This document shows positions 1 through 10,880 of a DNA stretch of 40,000 bases, in pieces. The notes beneath the pieces were generated by a model. The model was given only the letters and a program-made list of their open reading frames with translations. It had not been told where the DNA came from and did not search any database. Position numbers and translations under genes: made by a program. The stretch's first letter is position 1. Every line of letters begins with the position of its first letter. The stretch is from Actinidia chinensis (lineage: Eukaryota; Streptophyta; Magnoliopsida; Ericales; Actinidiaceae), in the NCBI GenBank assembly GCA_009663005.1, contig CM018891.1, forward strand, positions 2,480,465 through 2,520,464, read 5' to 3'.

Positions 1-60
1 TTTTGACGAAGGCATCAGGGGCAGGAGCTGCCCTGGGCTCTTCATAGCCTGCTATTTCCG
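1..60 (-). other. Possible exon fragment at window edge
   Basis: The first 60 bases are about 60% GC against very AT-rich flanking DNA, which suggests the edge of a coding exon. On the minus strand a splice-acceptor-like AG lies near 56-60, and one open frame after it reads YEEPRAAPAPDAFVK. A second minus frame and one plus frame are also open, so neither strand nor frame is settled. The acceptor has no clear pyrimidine tract. I do not recognise the peptide. Confidence 0.2.
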
Positions 61-2095
61 TTTAAGCATTACTCAAAAATTACATAATAAGGATAAATTA
101 TGAAATATATTTGGTTAAAAAATGAATTGTTACCCTTAAAAAATTATTCAAAAAGCTATATTTATGGACAAACATTCATCATACATTCATCATCAGCGTG
201 ATCTATATATATCACACCAATTTTAAATCTACACTCGATACAATTTTTTTTATTAACTAACATTATTTTATTAAAACGAGGTACGACCAATGGTTTTGTG
301 TGGGTTACTTGCTTGGTTAAAAGTAGATATGATGTAAAACCAGTGAATTCCACAAATTTTAACCAATTGGAAGGATGAAAATCCATTTAAAACCAGACTT
401 GGGATCACGGGGTGGCAATTTTTTCCTACTTTTTGCATGACTCCACAAGTGGGGTGTTTGGAGGTCCCAACCCGAAACCCACTACCAAAACGGTCAAGTC
501 CAGAAAGTGGAAAAATCTCAACACAAAAAAAGTGGACCCAGCTCCTCTAAAGTTTGAACTATAATATTTCGAGTTTTATTTTGAATTCATTTTTATGATC
601 CAAATCGTTTAGACTCTATTGTAAATATTAGTACTGTAAAAAATTACGTTAATCAGATACAGTTCAATATCTATTTTATAATTTAATAAATAAGTGTGAA
701 ATTTAATATTTGTTGCACTCGCTAAGTCGCAATCAAATGTGTCAATTCTTTTTCTTTTTTTTAATATTTTGTTTAAACAAATTGGGGTCATGACTCATGA
801 GAGGCAATTTGGCACAATATTTATTTGTATGAGGTTGGCTAGCCTGGCATCAGATTCCCACTATAAGGAAAAAGGCAAAGAGCAAAATGACAGAGAGAAC
901 TATTTTATTAAATTTGGAGCTGGACAATAGATGCGTAGAGCCCTAGACGATCAAATCCTTGCAGGACCAAGCTGCTATGCCGTCCAATTTCAGACTGCAT
1001 CATTGCAGTTTAAATATTTTTATTTGATATTAAAAAAATTACGTTGATTATATATAAATTATAATAAATTATAATAAATTATTATTAATTTATATCAAAA
1101 TAAATAAATATGTATCATACTTATTTATTGAATTATAAAATAATAATAATTAAAGAATTAACCATCACTCTAAACCCTACAGTTCCACTGCGTGAGAGAG
1201 AGATTTAAAGCCTAAACATTTCAGGCCCCATACCTCATTCTAAGGTGGATGTTCGATGGTTGTGTGGTGGTAGCGCATAGACGGATGCTTGCTTATGGTT
1301 GTTTGCTGGTGGAGGGTGTGGTTGGCAGGGGCGAAGGCGGGCACATGCCCCTATCCCCTTAATTTTTAAATAATTATAATTAAACCATAGTTTTTTTAAA
1401 TGTGTTTCACTTTGCCCTCTAAAATAAATACACATGCCCATTAGATATGCGTTGCCTTTTTTTATTCTTTTTTCTCCAACAAAATCCTATGACTTCTTAC
1501 ATCAATACTACCTTAAATCACATTAGAGATATCCACATTGATTGGTTGAGGAGAGAAATTATAAAGGTTAACTTGGAATAATTTTAAAATATTGCTTTAA
1601 AAGGGAAAATTGTGAACTTACAAATTACTTTAATTAAAATACGCGTCACTAATGAGAATTAGGTTGTCCAGGTACAAAATTCTTTAGAAGCGCTCCCCCT
1701 CCCTAAACAACATCCAAACTCCGCCACTTGATAGGTGGGTGATGGAGGGGTCTATGGGCAGTGCGGGGCCAAGGGACTCACATTAGGGTCAGGGGACTTT
1801 GATTTTGGGTAGTGGGTTTTGATGGTTCCATGGGTGGGTAAAACGGGTTAGGGGGGGCGGGGGGCAAAACACCATGTGCTGCCACATGATACTGTGTTCC
1901 GACAATTAGAGATTGGTATCTACTTTTTTAGCTTTTTAGAGTAGACTTTATTGCATCATTGCTAATAACAATGTATACAGGACAGGACAGGAAACAAAGC
2001 AAGAAAATAAAATGTGGCCAAAAATTAGTATGAAGCAATTAGAATCTTTTAAAGCAGAGGCTCGAGTCGAGCATGTGGAGCGTGACCAATCTTTT
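61..2095. other. Intergenic AT-rich DNA with transposon debris
   Basis: No credible gene is visible; all open frames are short and lack coding character. The stretch 1020-1150 is built of AT-rich inverted repeats. At 1722-1731 the end CTCCGCCACT resembles the terminal sequence of common plant hAT-type MITEs, but its partner end is not clear. A G-rich tract at 1845-1864 fits a four-run G-quadruplex pattern. Confidence 0.5.
1845..1864 (+). other. G-quadruplex-like G-run cluster
   Basis: A run of three G, then TTA, then seven G, one C and six G satisfies the pattern of four G-triplets with loops of 1-7 bases. It sits in a G-rich stretch (about 1735-1870) within AT-rich DNA. No gene is visible next to it, so a regulatory role is only conjecture. 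Confidence 0.4.
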
Positions 2096-2460
2096 CTCCC
2101 TCCGTCCGATTTTTCATTTTCACTATTCTGCGTATTTAAAAAAACGTCTATAATTTTTAATGAAAAATAATTTTTACACTCCTTTTTTTACTAAATACAT
2201 TCTATTTTTTGTTCTTATTATGAAGTGTATTTAGTAAAAAAAAATACAAAATAAATTATCAAATACACTCCATAATAAAGACAAAAAAAAATATTTTTGA
2301 TAAAAAAAAGAGTGTAGAATTTATTTTTCTTTTTAATTCATATTATCAGAAATTATTTTTTATTGAATTAAAAAAATAAATTAAGTGATCATTTAACTGA
2401 AGTTATAAATCTAAAAAGTAGTATAAAATTAACTCATATTGTCCAAAATATATCCTTTTT
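2096..2460. mobile_element. Degenerate Stowaway-like MITE
   Basis: The left end CTCCCTCCGTCCG at 2096-2108 is the familiar terminal sequence of Stowaway (Tc1/mariner-type) MITEs. Inside, segments around 2140-2215 and 2235-2340 are inverted copies of each other: ACTAAATACATTCT pairs with a later AAGTGTATTTAGT, and TTTTTACACTCC with GAGTGTAGAATTT. The right terminal repeat is not recognisable, so the right boundary is approximate and the element looks decayed. It has no coding capacity. Confidence 0.4.
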
Positions 2461-2500
2461 TTATTAAATTAAAAAGCACAGAGAGAGTCGTGAAAGACAT

Positions 2501-2576
2501 GGGATCCAAGTGGATTCGAACCACTATCCTCCCAAGTAATGCTTGGGCGCTCTTACCAGTTTGAGCTTATGGATCC
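2501..2576 (-). tRNA. tRNA-like sequence (probable pseudogene or SINE head)
   Basis: Read on the minus strand, the segment folds as a cloverleaf. The 7-bp acceptor stem is GGATCCA with TGGATCC. The anticodon stem is CCCAA/TTGGG with a 7-base loop GCATTAC, and the T arm is AGTGG-TTCGAAT-CCACT, carrying a good Pol III B box (GGTTCGAATCC). The D-arm side has extra A bases compared with standard tRNAs, and base 33 of the anticodon loop is C instead of T, so a functional tRNA is unlikely. It could be an organelle-derived or decayed tRNA, or the head of a SINE. No isotype is assigned. Confidence 0.5.
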
Positions 2577-2891
2577 ATCCATTCAGCAGGCAGTATCAAC
2601 TAAAAATTGTTTAGGGCCGTGAATTGAAGGGGGATACTTTTTCTCCCGGAAATTTTTTCCTCCTGAGTTGGCTTGGCGGATAGTAAAAGCCGATAATGTA
2701 TACCAAGAAGTGGATAAAGGCAGATAATTTTTGAGTAGCCTAAACCCTAACTAAAAGTTATTCGAGAAATAAGGAAGTGGGGGATAAAAAAATATATATA
2801 TAAAAAAATAAAATGTATAATTTTTTATATAAAGAGAAAGAAATAAAATATATATTTTTAATAACTAAATATTTTATATTTTATCTCTCTT

Positions 2892-2943
<52 letters not shown>

Positions 2944-3735
2944 ACAAACAAAATTAAATGTTATCCCCTCCCATATCCTCCAGCCAATCGAGCCCTTAGT
3001 TCATTTTTCTGGACGGCCTCGGCCTGACTAATAAACAAAGTAAACACCCTTTACATTCTATGATTTTCCCAAAAGAATTTTAACCAAAGAGCATTTTAAT
3101 TGTATTATATACTCTATAAAAAATATCAAATACGATATCAAATACGATATTATCCCACAAGCTAGAACTCTCTAGATACCCAAAACTAGAAAAATGAACG
3201 ATAGAAACTCATTACAAACAGTGTCCAATTAAGATAAAAAAACACATTTTTATCTCTTCAGCGCCCGTGTTACTAATCCATCACGACAATGGCCACAAAA
3301 AAACAGGCAACACAATTACTAGTTGAAGAAAAATTTGGTTATTAAAATTTGAATGCGTAATTGCCAATAAAACATGGACAACTAGATATTAGTTTCCATT
3401 TCATACTCCGCATAAACAAAAGATTCTCCAGGACATGAATTTAGAGCAACTGCAAATCAAGACGATTTTTACTTTAACCTACCAAAAAATTATATGGATA
3501 ATAGCCCTGCAGTAATTACATTTGACGAAGATTTATCTCCAAATTTTATAATTACACATTTAGCCCTGCAGTATTTTATGCACATCCAGAAGCACGATCA
3601 TTTTTACTCAAGATATCAACCACTTGTGCTGCTGTCCGAAAAATAAACGGGGAGAGAATGACAAGCTAATACAAAAACTTTCAGCATCTCAATAATTGAG
3701 TCAAAGTGATTTTAGCCATCAACTCAAAAATCAAA
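2577..3735. other. Intergenic DNA without recognised features
   Basis: AT-rich sequence with homopolymer runs and short AT palindromes near 2790-2890. The open frame at 2813-3031 is low-complexity Ile/Phe/Tyr-rich and has no support as a gene. I see no tRNA or convincing splice structure here. Confidence 0.5.
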
Positions 3736-3743
3736 ATAATAAA

Positions 3744-4853
3744 TAGGACTGGCAATGAACTTTCTAGACCTCACCCGCCTGAGTTGCTGCGTCACAGTAA
3801 ACAGGAGCATATAATATGTATATGTATAGATGTATATGTATGTATATGTATATATATGTACTAGTAGGGCATGCCCGTTGCTATGCACGTGCAATTACTT
3901 AAGGGGCAAAATCGAAAAAAAAAAATAGTGGTAATAAAAATTACCAAGGGACAAAATGAAAAAAAAAAATAGTTGCAAATGAGCTTAAAAAAAGTACAAA
4001 GGGATAAAATCAAAAAAAAAAAAAATAGTAGATGAACTACTATTCACTCAACATTTACTAAGGGCCAAATCAAAAATTACCCGTGCTATGCAAGGGCCTA
4101 GTTTTCTAAAATAAGCCAATCCAACCAAACCAACCCTAATCTTTTGAGTTAATGTAAGTAGGGGCAAAATCGAACGAAAAAACATTAAGTAGGGGCAAAA
4201 TAAAAAATAAAATAGTGATAAATGAGTTTATGTGAGTAGTGATAAACTGTGAAAAAATTAAAAAAAAATGATGGTAAATGAGTTAATATGAGTAGGGCAA
4301 AATCAAGAAAAAAATTATGGTAGATGATGTACTATTTATAGGAGCCAAATCGAAAAAAAAATTACAAAGTAGGGGCAAATTAAAAAAATTGGTAAAACCA
4401 AAGAAATTAAAAATATTAAAAACTTTAGGGTTAAAACAATATAATTACAGCAACTTTAGGGATCAAATCTATAATTGTTAGTAAATCTAGGTACTAACTG
4501 TAATTATTAAAACTTCTAGGGAATGTTCACGGGACAACTGCCAAAAATGTAAAAAAATTTTGGGGTCAAATTTTAAAATTAAAAAATTTTGAACCAAAAT
4601 GACAATAACCGAAACTTAAGGATCTCAAATGTAATTTTACAGAACTCTAGGGACCCAATCTATAATTATTAGTAATTCTAGGGGACAAACTGCATAATCA
4701 GAACCTTAGGGACCAAAAACGTAATTATTAAACAGTCTAAGGACTGAAACTGGAATTTATAGAAATTTTTGGAGCAGGGGCAAAATTGAAAAAGAAAGTT
4801 GGTCATACTTATGTCACTGACATTTATTATAATATATATACATAATTACATAT

Positions 4854-4894
<41 letters not shown>

Positions 4895-4990
4895 ACGGGA
4901 GAAAATTCTCAACCAACTTGGGACGAGAGTGAGGGAGGATTTTATAATCGGGGCGGGAGCGCAGGTGAACCCGCTCTATTGCCATCCCTG
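3744..4990. mobile_element. Non-autonomous hAT-like element with 8-bp TSD
   Basis: The left end TAGGACTGGCAAT is matched by the right end, which reads CAGGGATGGCAAT on the opposite strand; CAGGGATGGCAA-type ends are typical of plant hAT elements. The flanking octamers ATAATAAA (3736-3743) and ATAATAAC (4991-4998) agree at 7 of 8 positions, as expected for a hAT target-site duplication. The interior codes for nothing. From about 3900 to 4790 it consists of degenerate direct repeats with a recurring AGGGGCAAAATC-like core every 40-60 bases. A (TATG)n-like tract (3817-3858) and two copies of a CCCGTGCTATGCA-type motif (about 3872 and 4080) suggest a nested insertion. Confidence 0.65.
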
Positions 4991-4998
4991 ATAATAAC

Positions 4999-7900
4999 CA
5001 ACCAAATTTTGTAGAATCTTGCAAATCATGGTCTTGCGGACAACTTTGACCATCCCGCAAGTTTCTCCTGTAGCCCCTCTTTTAAGACTTCAAAATCAGT
5101 ATCCAAGCTGATCCAACTCCAATTTGACTAATCTCGAGTCCAGACCCCAAACCCAAATATCAAGGCGGGGTCATACAGGTAATCAAATCTACCATGCAAT
5201 ATGCTAGAACAAGATTACTATAAATCAAAATTCAAGAGATATAAACTATATATTTACGATATACTTTGATTTTATCAAACTTCAGATCTAACAAGGTAAT
5301 TAACAAGGTAACTACCTAGTAAAGAGCAAGTTACCACTGGTGAGTATAGGTCAGTGTTTTCTAAAGACTTGCCACAACGCTTCATTATCAGGCAGGCCTT
5401 TTGTCAAACCATCCAGGGTGAATGTAGATCATAATCTAATTCGTCCAAGTCCAAGCCAAATGTATGCCCTGACCATCTTCCCACCTTCCACCAATCAAAC
5501 TCAATACAAATGAAAATTGTGGGAGGGTAAAATAGCTACTATGCACAGAATTGCCACCACTTGAAAAATTACTCCTCAAATTTGATAATTGGCTCATAAA
5601 AAAGAAAACAAATTGGGCACCAAGCACTAAATTGGCATACAACAAATAATAATTAAGCAATCAAAATTCTGTACATACTAGTAATAAACCTTGGAAACTT
5701 TTCTTACTCGTGCAGAACACAATAATGAAAACTGGTGCCAACCTTTGATTAGGGAATGTTTGCAACAATGGTGAAACTGTATGGGACAACTTTATTTCAA
5801 GTTCTATAGCACTACTTAAATGATCACAAATTAAATAGGGCAATAACGAATTCAAACAAATCATAGATCAAAATAAATAAAACCAATCAAATTCCTTGGA
5901 CAAAATCCACATCTCAAAGGCAGCATTTGATCTCTACATGCTTACAAAAGTACCTCTTATTCAACACGTAAGATTCGAGCATACCATATCACCGGCACAC
6001 CAAGCAGCTACAATGAAATGCCATATGCTATATACCTGCACAAAATACTTCCCAGATGCTTCCAAAGGTACCATCAGGATAAAAGAAAAGAACAAAACAT
6101 AAACAGCAGAAACTGAGATTTACTTTATTATAAAACTTTGCCGTGCTACTTGAGGGTGAAATAAGCAAATAAAATAAAATAGAACATAAGCAAGGACATC
6201 AGTATCTTCTAAAACACTATAAAACTTCAAATTTTCAGAAACTTCCTGTCAAAAGAAATAAGATAACTACATTAATGAAATATGATACTATAATATTCGA
6301 CATGCATAGTTTTAGGTAGGCAGGGTAATACTCGTGCGAGCACTCGCAACAACTTCCCATTCTGCACCAAATATGATAAGCCAGAAACATCTGGTCTTGA
6401 ATGTAAGGCCAGAAATCAAAAGTTCACATGACATCAGCAACTACTGAAGTGGAGATCAGCCCAAATGGACAACACCTGTTACTCCTTTTGCAACCAGCGC
6501 AGCACAACAGCAAGACAACCACAGCATGACAGCACAAAAATGGAAAAATTCAACAGCCACCACTGAACCTTCACAGCTGAAATTGAAGCCACATACAGCA
6601 CCACTGAACCTTCTTACTTCACAGCTTATGGCAGTTACAACAGACACATTCAAAATACGATACAAATATATTACACTCATTACGGGCCAAGCACAGTAAG
6701 GACCACCCCTTAACACCAGAAAAATTGAAAAATAAAATAAAGCGCAGTTAGTTATCCCAAATGACCACCTATACAATGGCCAGGATTACAGTACACAACA
6801 GGAACTCTTAAATCCCAAATGTAAAAATTGAACTCAAACCTCCATATTTGAACAAATATACCAAAACATGGGGAAAATTAGCCAACAAAATCAATCAATG
6901 GTTAGCGATTAGGTAGTTATCTGAGGAAATTATACTATGATTTGGTTTAAGGCCCCCTCGCATTGTCAATCAAGGTGTGCAGAATTAATTTTAGGAAATT
7001 AGCATTCAATGTTTGCAGGGCACACATGCTGTGAATCGATTTGAGTGTTTTTTGCATACGAATGACATAAATAAATGGCGATGGCAGAAGCAAGGTAAAG
7101 AGAACTTCTGTTAGTACCTCTAGGACGATTGGACTGAAAAGTCGAGATGTTAATCCCATCCTTGCATTAGCTTGCGCAACGTTCGACTAGGAAATTGAGA
7201 TCCTATTTGCCTCGAATTGGTGTAAATGAATCGCCGTGGTGCAAATTATAGACAAAAGCAACTGTTTGCAGGGGAGAGAGAGGAGGAAGAGAGAAAAATG
7301 CAAGACACGAGAAGGGAGAGCCGGAAAAACCCCATGCCATCTCCCCTCAAAACACAAAAAGAAAAATTTATTAGTAATTCTGACCTGTCATGCAAGCGCA
7401 CCTGACATGACAAAGGTCGGGCGACAACCACTATTGAACATTCCACACACTATTATATTTTCATCCATAGCGCTTAGCGCACTGACGCGCACACGCGTAC
7501 TATTAACTTCTTCTATATGGTTCGTACACCATGAACATAACACAAAAAGGCATCCAACAAATCCTTACATAGATCTTCGGAGCTTCATCGCCAGACTTCT
7601 TCAACCGTTTCAAGAACCAAATAACTTCAACTCGCAACAAATCGGTTAGATCAAGAAGCTAACGAGTAGATCTAAATTGCAACGGTCCAAGATCGAATTT
7701 TATATCAGTTCCCGATCTGCAAGATGAAACAAATCTCCACAAATAAGCAGATCTGATCCAAAATTTACAACTACTATGATTCAACACGAAAAGATCCCAG
7801 CCTTGAACTCTCACCTCCGAAAATCACAGCAAAACCATAGCTTTCCTATCGAACAACACGAACAGAACTGGTACGTCTATAATCCAACTGATCAGAACAA

Positions 7901-8460
7901 GGACCTAGAACATTTAGGCAAAATATATCAATCAAACAAATCCTCTGAGAAAATACACACCATAGAAAAAAAAAGGATTTTTCAAGAACAGATAAACCAC
8001 ATACCTCCACAGATCTACCAAATCTGTATAAACTTCGAACGATTCGAAGCCATGGCCGATGAGATTATGCGTGAATCGAGTCAATCGACGGTCAGACGCA
8101 AATCGCTCAACAAAAACGTTCGAATCTACTATCAAATCGTAGATCGACGAACCATCCATGTAGATCAGATGAGAAATTTCGAAATGAATAACGAAGAAAA
8201 ATAGATCTAAGGAAAATGGAGCAGAGAGCGTTTCAAGATGCACAGACGAAATAGGGACGCAAATGCCAACAAAAGAGGGCGAGCATGATTTATTACCTGT
8301 CTGGCACGATCCAACGGCTGTGGATGATTGCTTCTTGGACATATCAACAGTGGGACGTGATTGGCCGTAGATGAGAATCTTGCGTTTACGTGTGAAGATT
8401 CTCGATTTGATTTGACAAGATTGCCACGTGTTTCGTCGTGCTTCACGCACATTAATTGTC
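4999..8460 (-). other. Possible spliced minus-strand transcript, unidentified
   Basis: The section 7,200-8,460 is richer in CG dinucleotides than its surroundings and resembles the 5' end of a plant gene on the minus strand. A candidate first exon (8342 down to 8297, reading MSKKQSSTAVGSCQT) ends at a GTAATA donor. A matching acceptor with a strong pyrimidine tract precedes 7261, and a GTACTA donor follows 7118. Lower down are more acceptor-like sites and short exon-like frames, for example one ending ALWQVFRKH near 5,353. In the joins I tried, the frame closes soon after the first exon, so this may be a 5'UTR intron, a noncoding RNA or a gene whose exons I could not chain. No protein family is recognised. 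Confidence 0.25.
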
Positions 8461-8780
8461 TTATTTTAAATCGAGCCCTAAAGATCGATTAATTCTAATC
8501 CTCTCCCTAAACTTTTAAACATGTAAACTTATGGCCCCAAACTTCTTCCAATTTCACCGCTTTGTCAAATTGGAAGGGGCACATTCGTCATATGCTTGCA
8601 TATTGACAGTGACATGAACACACAATTTTGATATTGTGCTCACCAATATTTGTACTAAATATTCGAATAACTAATTTATAAAAAAATCAAACTAGAAATA
8701 TTAGGACGATTTTACTAGGTGCGCCACATTTTTTCCATTTATAGGCAATATATATTAAGATTTAGGTGTAGCCACACTTT
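8461..8780. other. Intergenic, no gene seen
   Basis: AT-rich DNA with short local palindromes such as CCAATTT/AAATTGG around 8547-8575. No gene or clear transposon boundary was found. Confidence 0.4.
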
Positions 8781-8991
8781 GGCTCCGTTTGGTAATGTTG
8801 AAAAGTCAAAATTTTTTAAAAACTTGTAATTAAAAAAGTTAATATTTTTTAATTTTTTGATTTTTCTGACTTTAATTAATTTAGTTAAAAATAAAAACAA
8901 AAATAAAAATAAAAAAAATCAACTCGGAATAATTTTTTTACTTATAAATTTAAAAAATCAAAACAATAGAAAAGCTAGTACCAAATGTAGC
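8781..8991. mobile_element. Short MITE
   Basis: The start GGCTCCGTTTGGTA is inversely matched by the end TACCAAATGTAGC, an arrangement common in small plant DNA-transposon derivatives. The interior is almost pure A/T with self-complementary stretches and has no coding capacity. I could not identify a target-site duplication, so the superfamily is left open. It ends about 10 bases before the foldback array begins. Confidence 0.5.
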
Positions 8992-9144
8992 GTTTGAATA
9001 CTTTCATAACGTTTAGACACCCAACTAATCTACTGTCCATGACCCAACATCTTACACGTAGGACAAAAGGAAAAGGAAAATAAAAATGAACAATATGGAG
9101 ACTTAAATGGGATTCAATTTTAAAATTGCATACTTTCCATAACG

Positions 9145-10740
9145 GGTAATTTTTCATGACAGAGGACGTTTTTTAACTTTATTCCCCAAATGGGGTCGGT
9201 TTTAACTTATTTTCGGAATCCATAGAAAATGCTATTTGAAAAAGCGTTTTTATGAAAACGTTTTTTCAAAAAGCGTTTTTATTGATGAATACCGTTATAT
9301 AGTGAACAGAGAAAAAAACGCTATTGAAAAAGCGTTTTGTTAAAAACGCTATTGAGAAAAACGTTTTTGATAAAAAATTCCGTTGAATGAAAACGCTTTT
9401 GCAAATAGCGTTTTTAACGTTATAAATAAATAGGAAACTAAACAAAAAAAAAACGCGCACACTTATCATGAATGAGATGGTGGTGAAGTGGTCATGAAAG
9501 GATTCTGATGTTCAAACAACAACTTTATCTTTTTTGTCTTTTTATATTTTTTCATTATAATGTTTACGTATTTTTATTAATTTTAAAACTTTTCAAACAA
9601 CTTAATCTTTTTTTGTCTTTTTACTATTTTTTCATTATAATGTTTACTTATTTTTATTAATTTTTTAAAATAATAATTTAATTTTTTTCTTCTTTGAACT
9701 AATTTTTAAATTTATATGTTTTTATTAATAATTTTTTTATTATATAAATTAAAAAATTAGTTTAAAAAAGAAGAAAAAAATATTAAATTATATATTTTAA
9801 AAAATATTACTTTGTACTAATTTTCAATTTATATGTTTTTATTAATAATTTTTTTATTATATAAATTAAAATTAATAAAAAAGAAGAAAAAATAGTAAAT
9901 TATATATTTTAAAAATTACTTTGTACTAATTTTTAATTTGATGTTTAGTAATAATTTTGTTATTATATAAATAAAAATTAATACAAAAGAAAAAAAATAT
10001 TAATTATATATTTTAAAAATTACTTTATACTAATTTTTAATTTATATGTTTTTATTAATATTTTTTTTTATTATATAAATTAAAAATAGTAAAAGAAGAC
10101 AGAAAAAATATTTAAAGTATATATTTTAAAATCCTACAAACAAGAAGCCCCAACCCAATATAAAATAAAAAATAATATCAAGGAAAAAAATGAAGTATAT
10201 TGAAAATTAGAGGAAATAAAAAAATTAAAAATATAATAAAAATATATAAATTAAAAATAGTAAGTACAAAGAAGAAAAAATGTTAAATTGTATATTTTAA
10301 AAATTAATAAAAAATAAGTAAACATTATAAATGAAAATAATAAACAGACGAAAAATATAAAGTTGGTTGAGAAGATGTTTGAACTTAAAAACTAAGGGAA
10401 AGAAGACAAACTTAAGAGTACTTTCCAGACAACTTCACCACCATCTCATTCAAATAGGTGTGCCCAGTTTTATATATTTATTTATAACAAGTTAAAAACG
10501 CTATCTTGCAAAAGCGTTTCATTCAACGCAGTAATTTTATCAAAAATACTTTTTCAAATAGCGTTTTTAACAAAAAAAACGCTTTTTTACCAATAGCGTT
10601 TTTTCTCTGTCCACATATACGGTATTCATACCAAATTAAAAACGCTTTTAAAAAAGCGTTTTCCATGGTGGGAAATAAGTTTTAAAACCGACACCATTGG
10701 GGAATAAAGTTAAAAACGTCCTCTGTCAGGAAAATTAGCC
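9145..10740. mobile_element. Foldback (MULE-like?) element, copy 1
   Basis: The terminal inverted repeats start with GGTAATTTTTC on the left and read GGCTAATTTTCC inward from the right. They continue through GACAGAGGACG and CCCCAAATGGGGTCGG as arms of about 400 bp. The arms hold repeated AAAAACGCT and AGCGTTTTT blocks that also pair among themselves. The centre (about 9560-10370) is nearly pure A/T and made of roughly 110-bp subrepeats around TACTAATTTTTAATTTATAT. TCCATAACG (9136-9144) and TTATAACG at 10741 look like a flanking duplication of about 9 bp, which with long TIRs suggests a non-autonomous Mutator-like element. That superfamily assignment is inference. Confidence 0.65.
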
Positions 10741-10880
10741 TTATAACGTTTAGGACACCCAACTAATATACTGTCCATGACCCAACATCTTACACGTAGG
10801 ACAAAAGGAAAAGGAAAAAAAAAATGAACAATATGAGACTTAAATGGATTCAATTTTAAAATTGCATACTTTCCATAACG

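Noticed and set aside
6456..6776. 106-codon minus-strand frame rich in Cys and Val
   Set aside because: No family resemblance, no flanking splice logic, and typical of chance open frames in this region.
7932..8450. 172-codon minus-strand frame
   Set aside because: It runs through what looks like a donor site and intron; only its first part (8297-8342) has exon character. The remainder is T-rich intron-like sequence.
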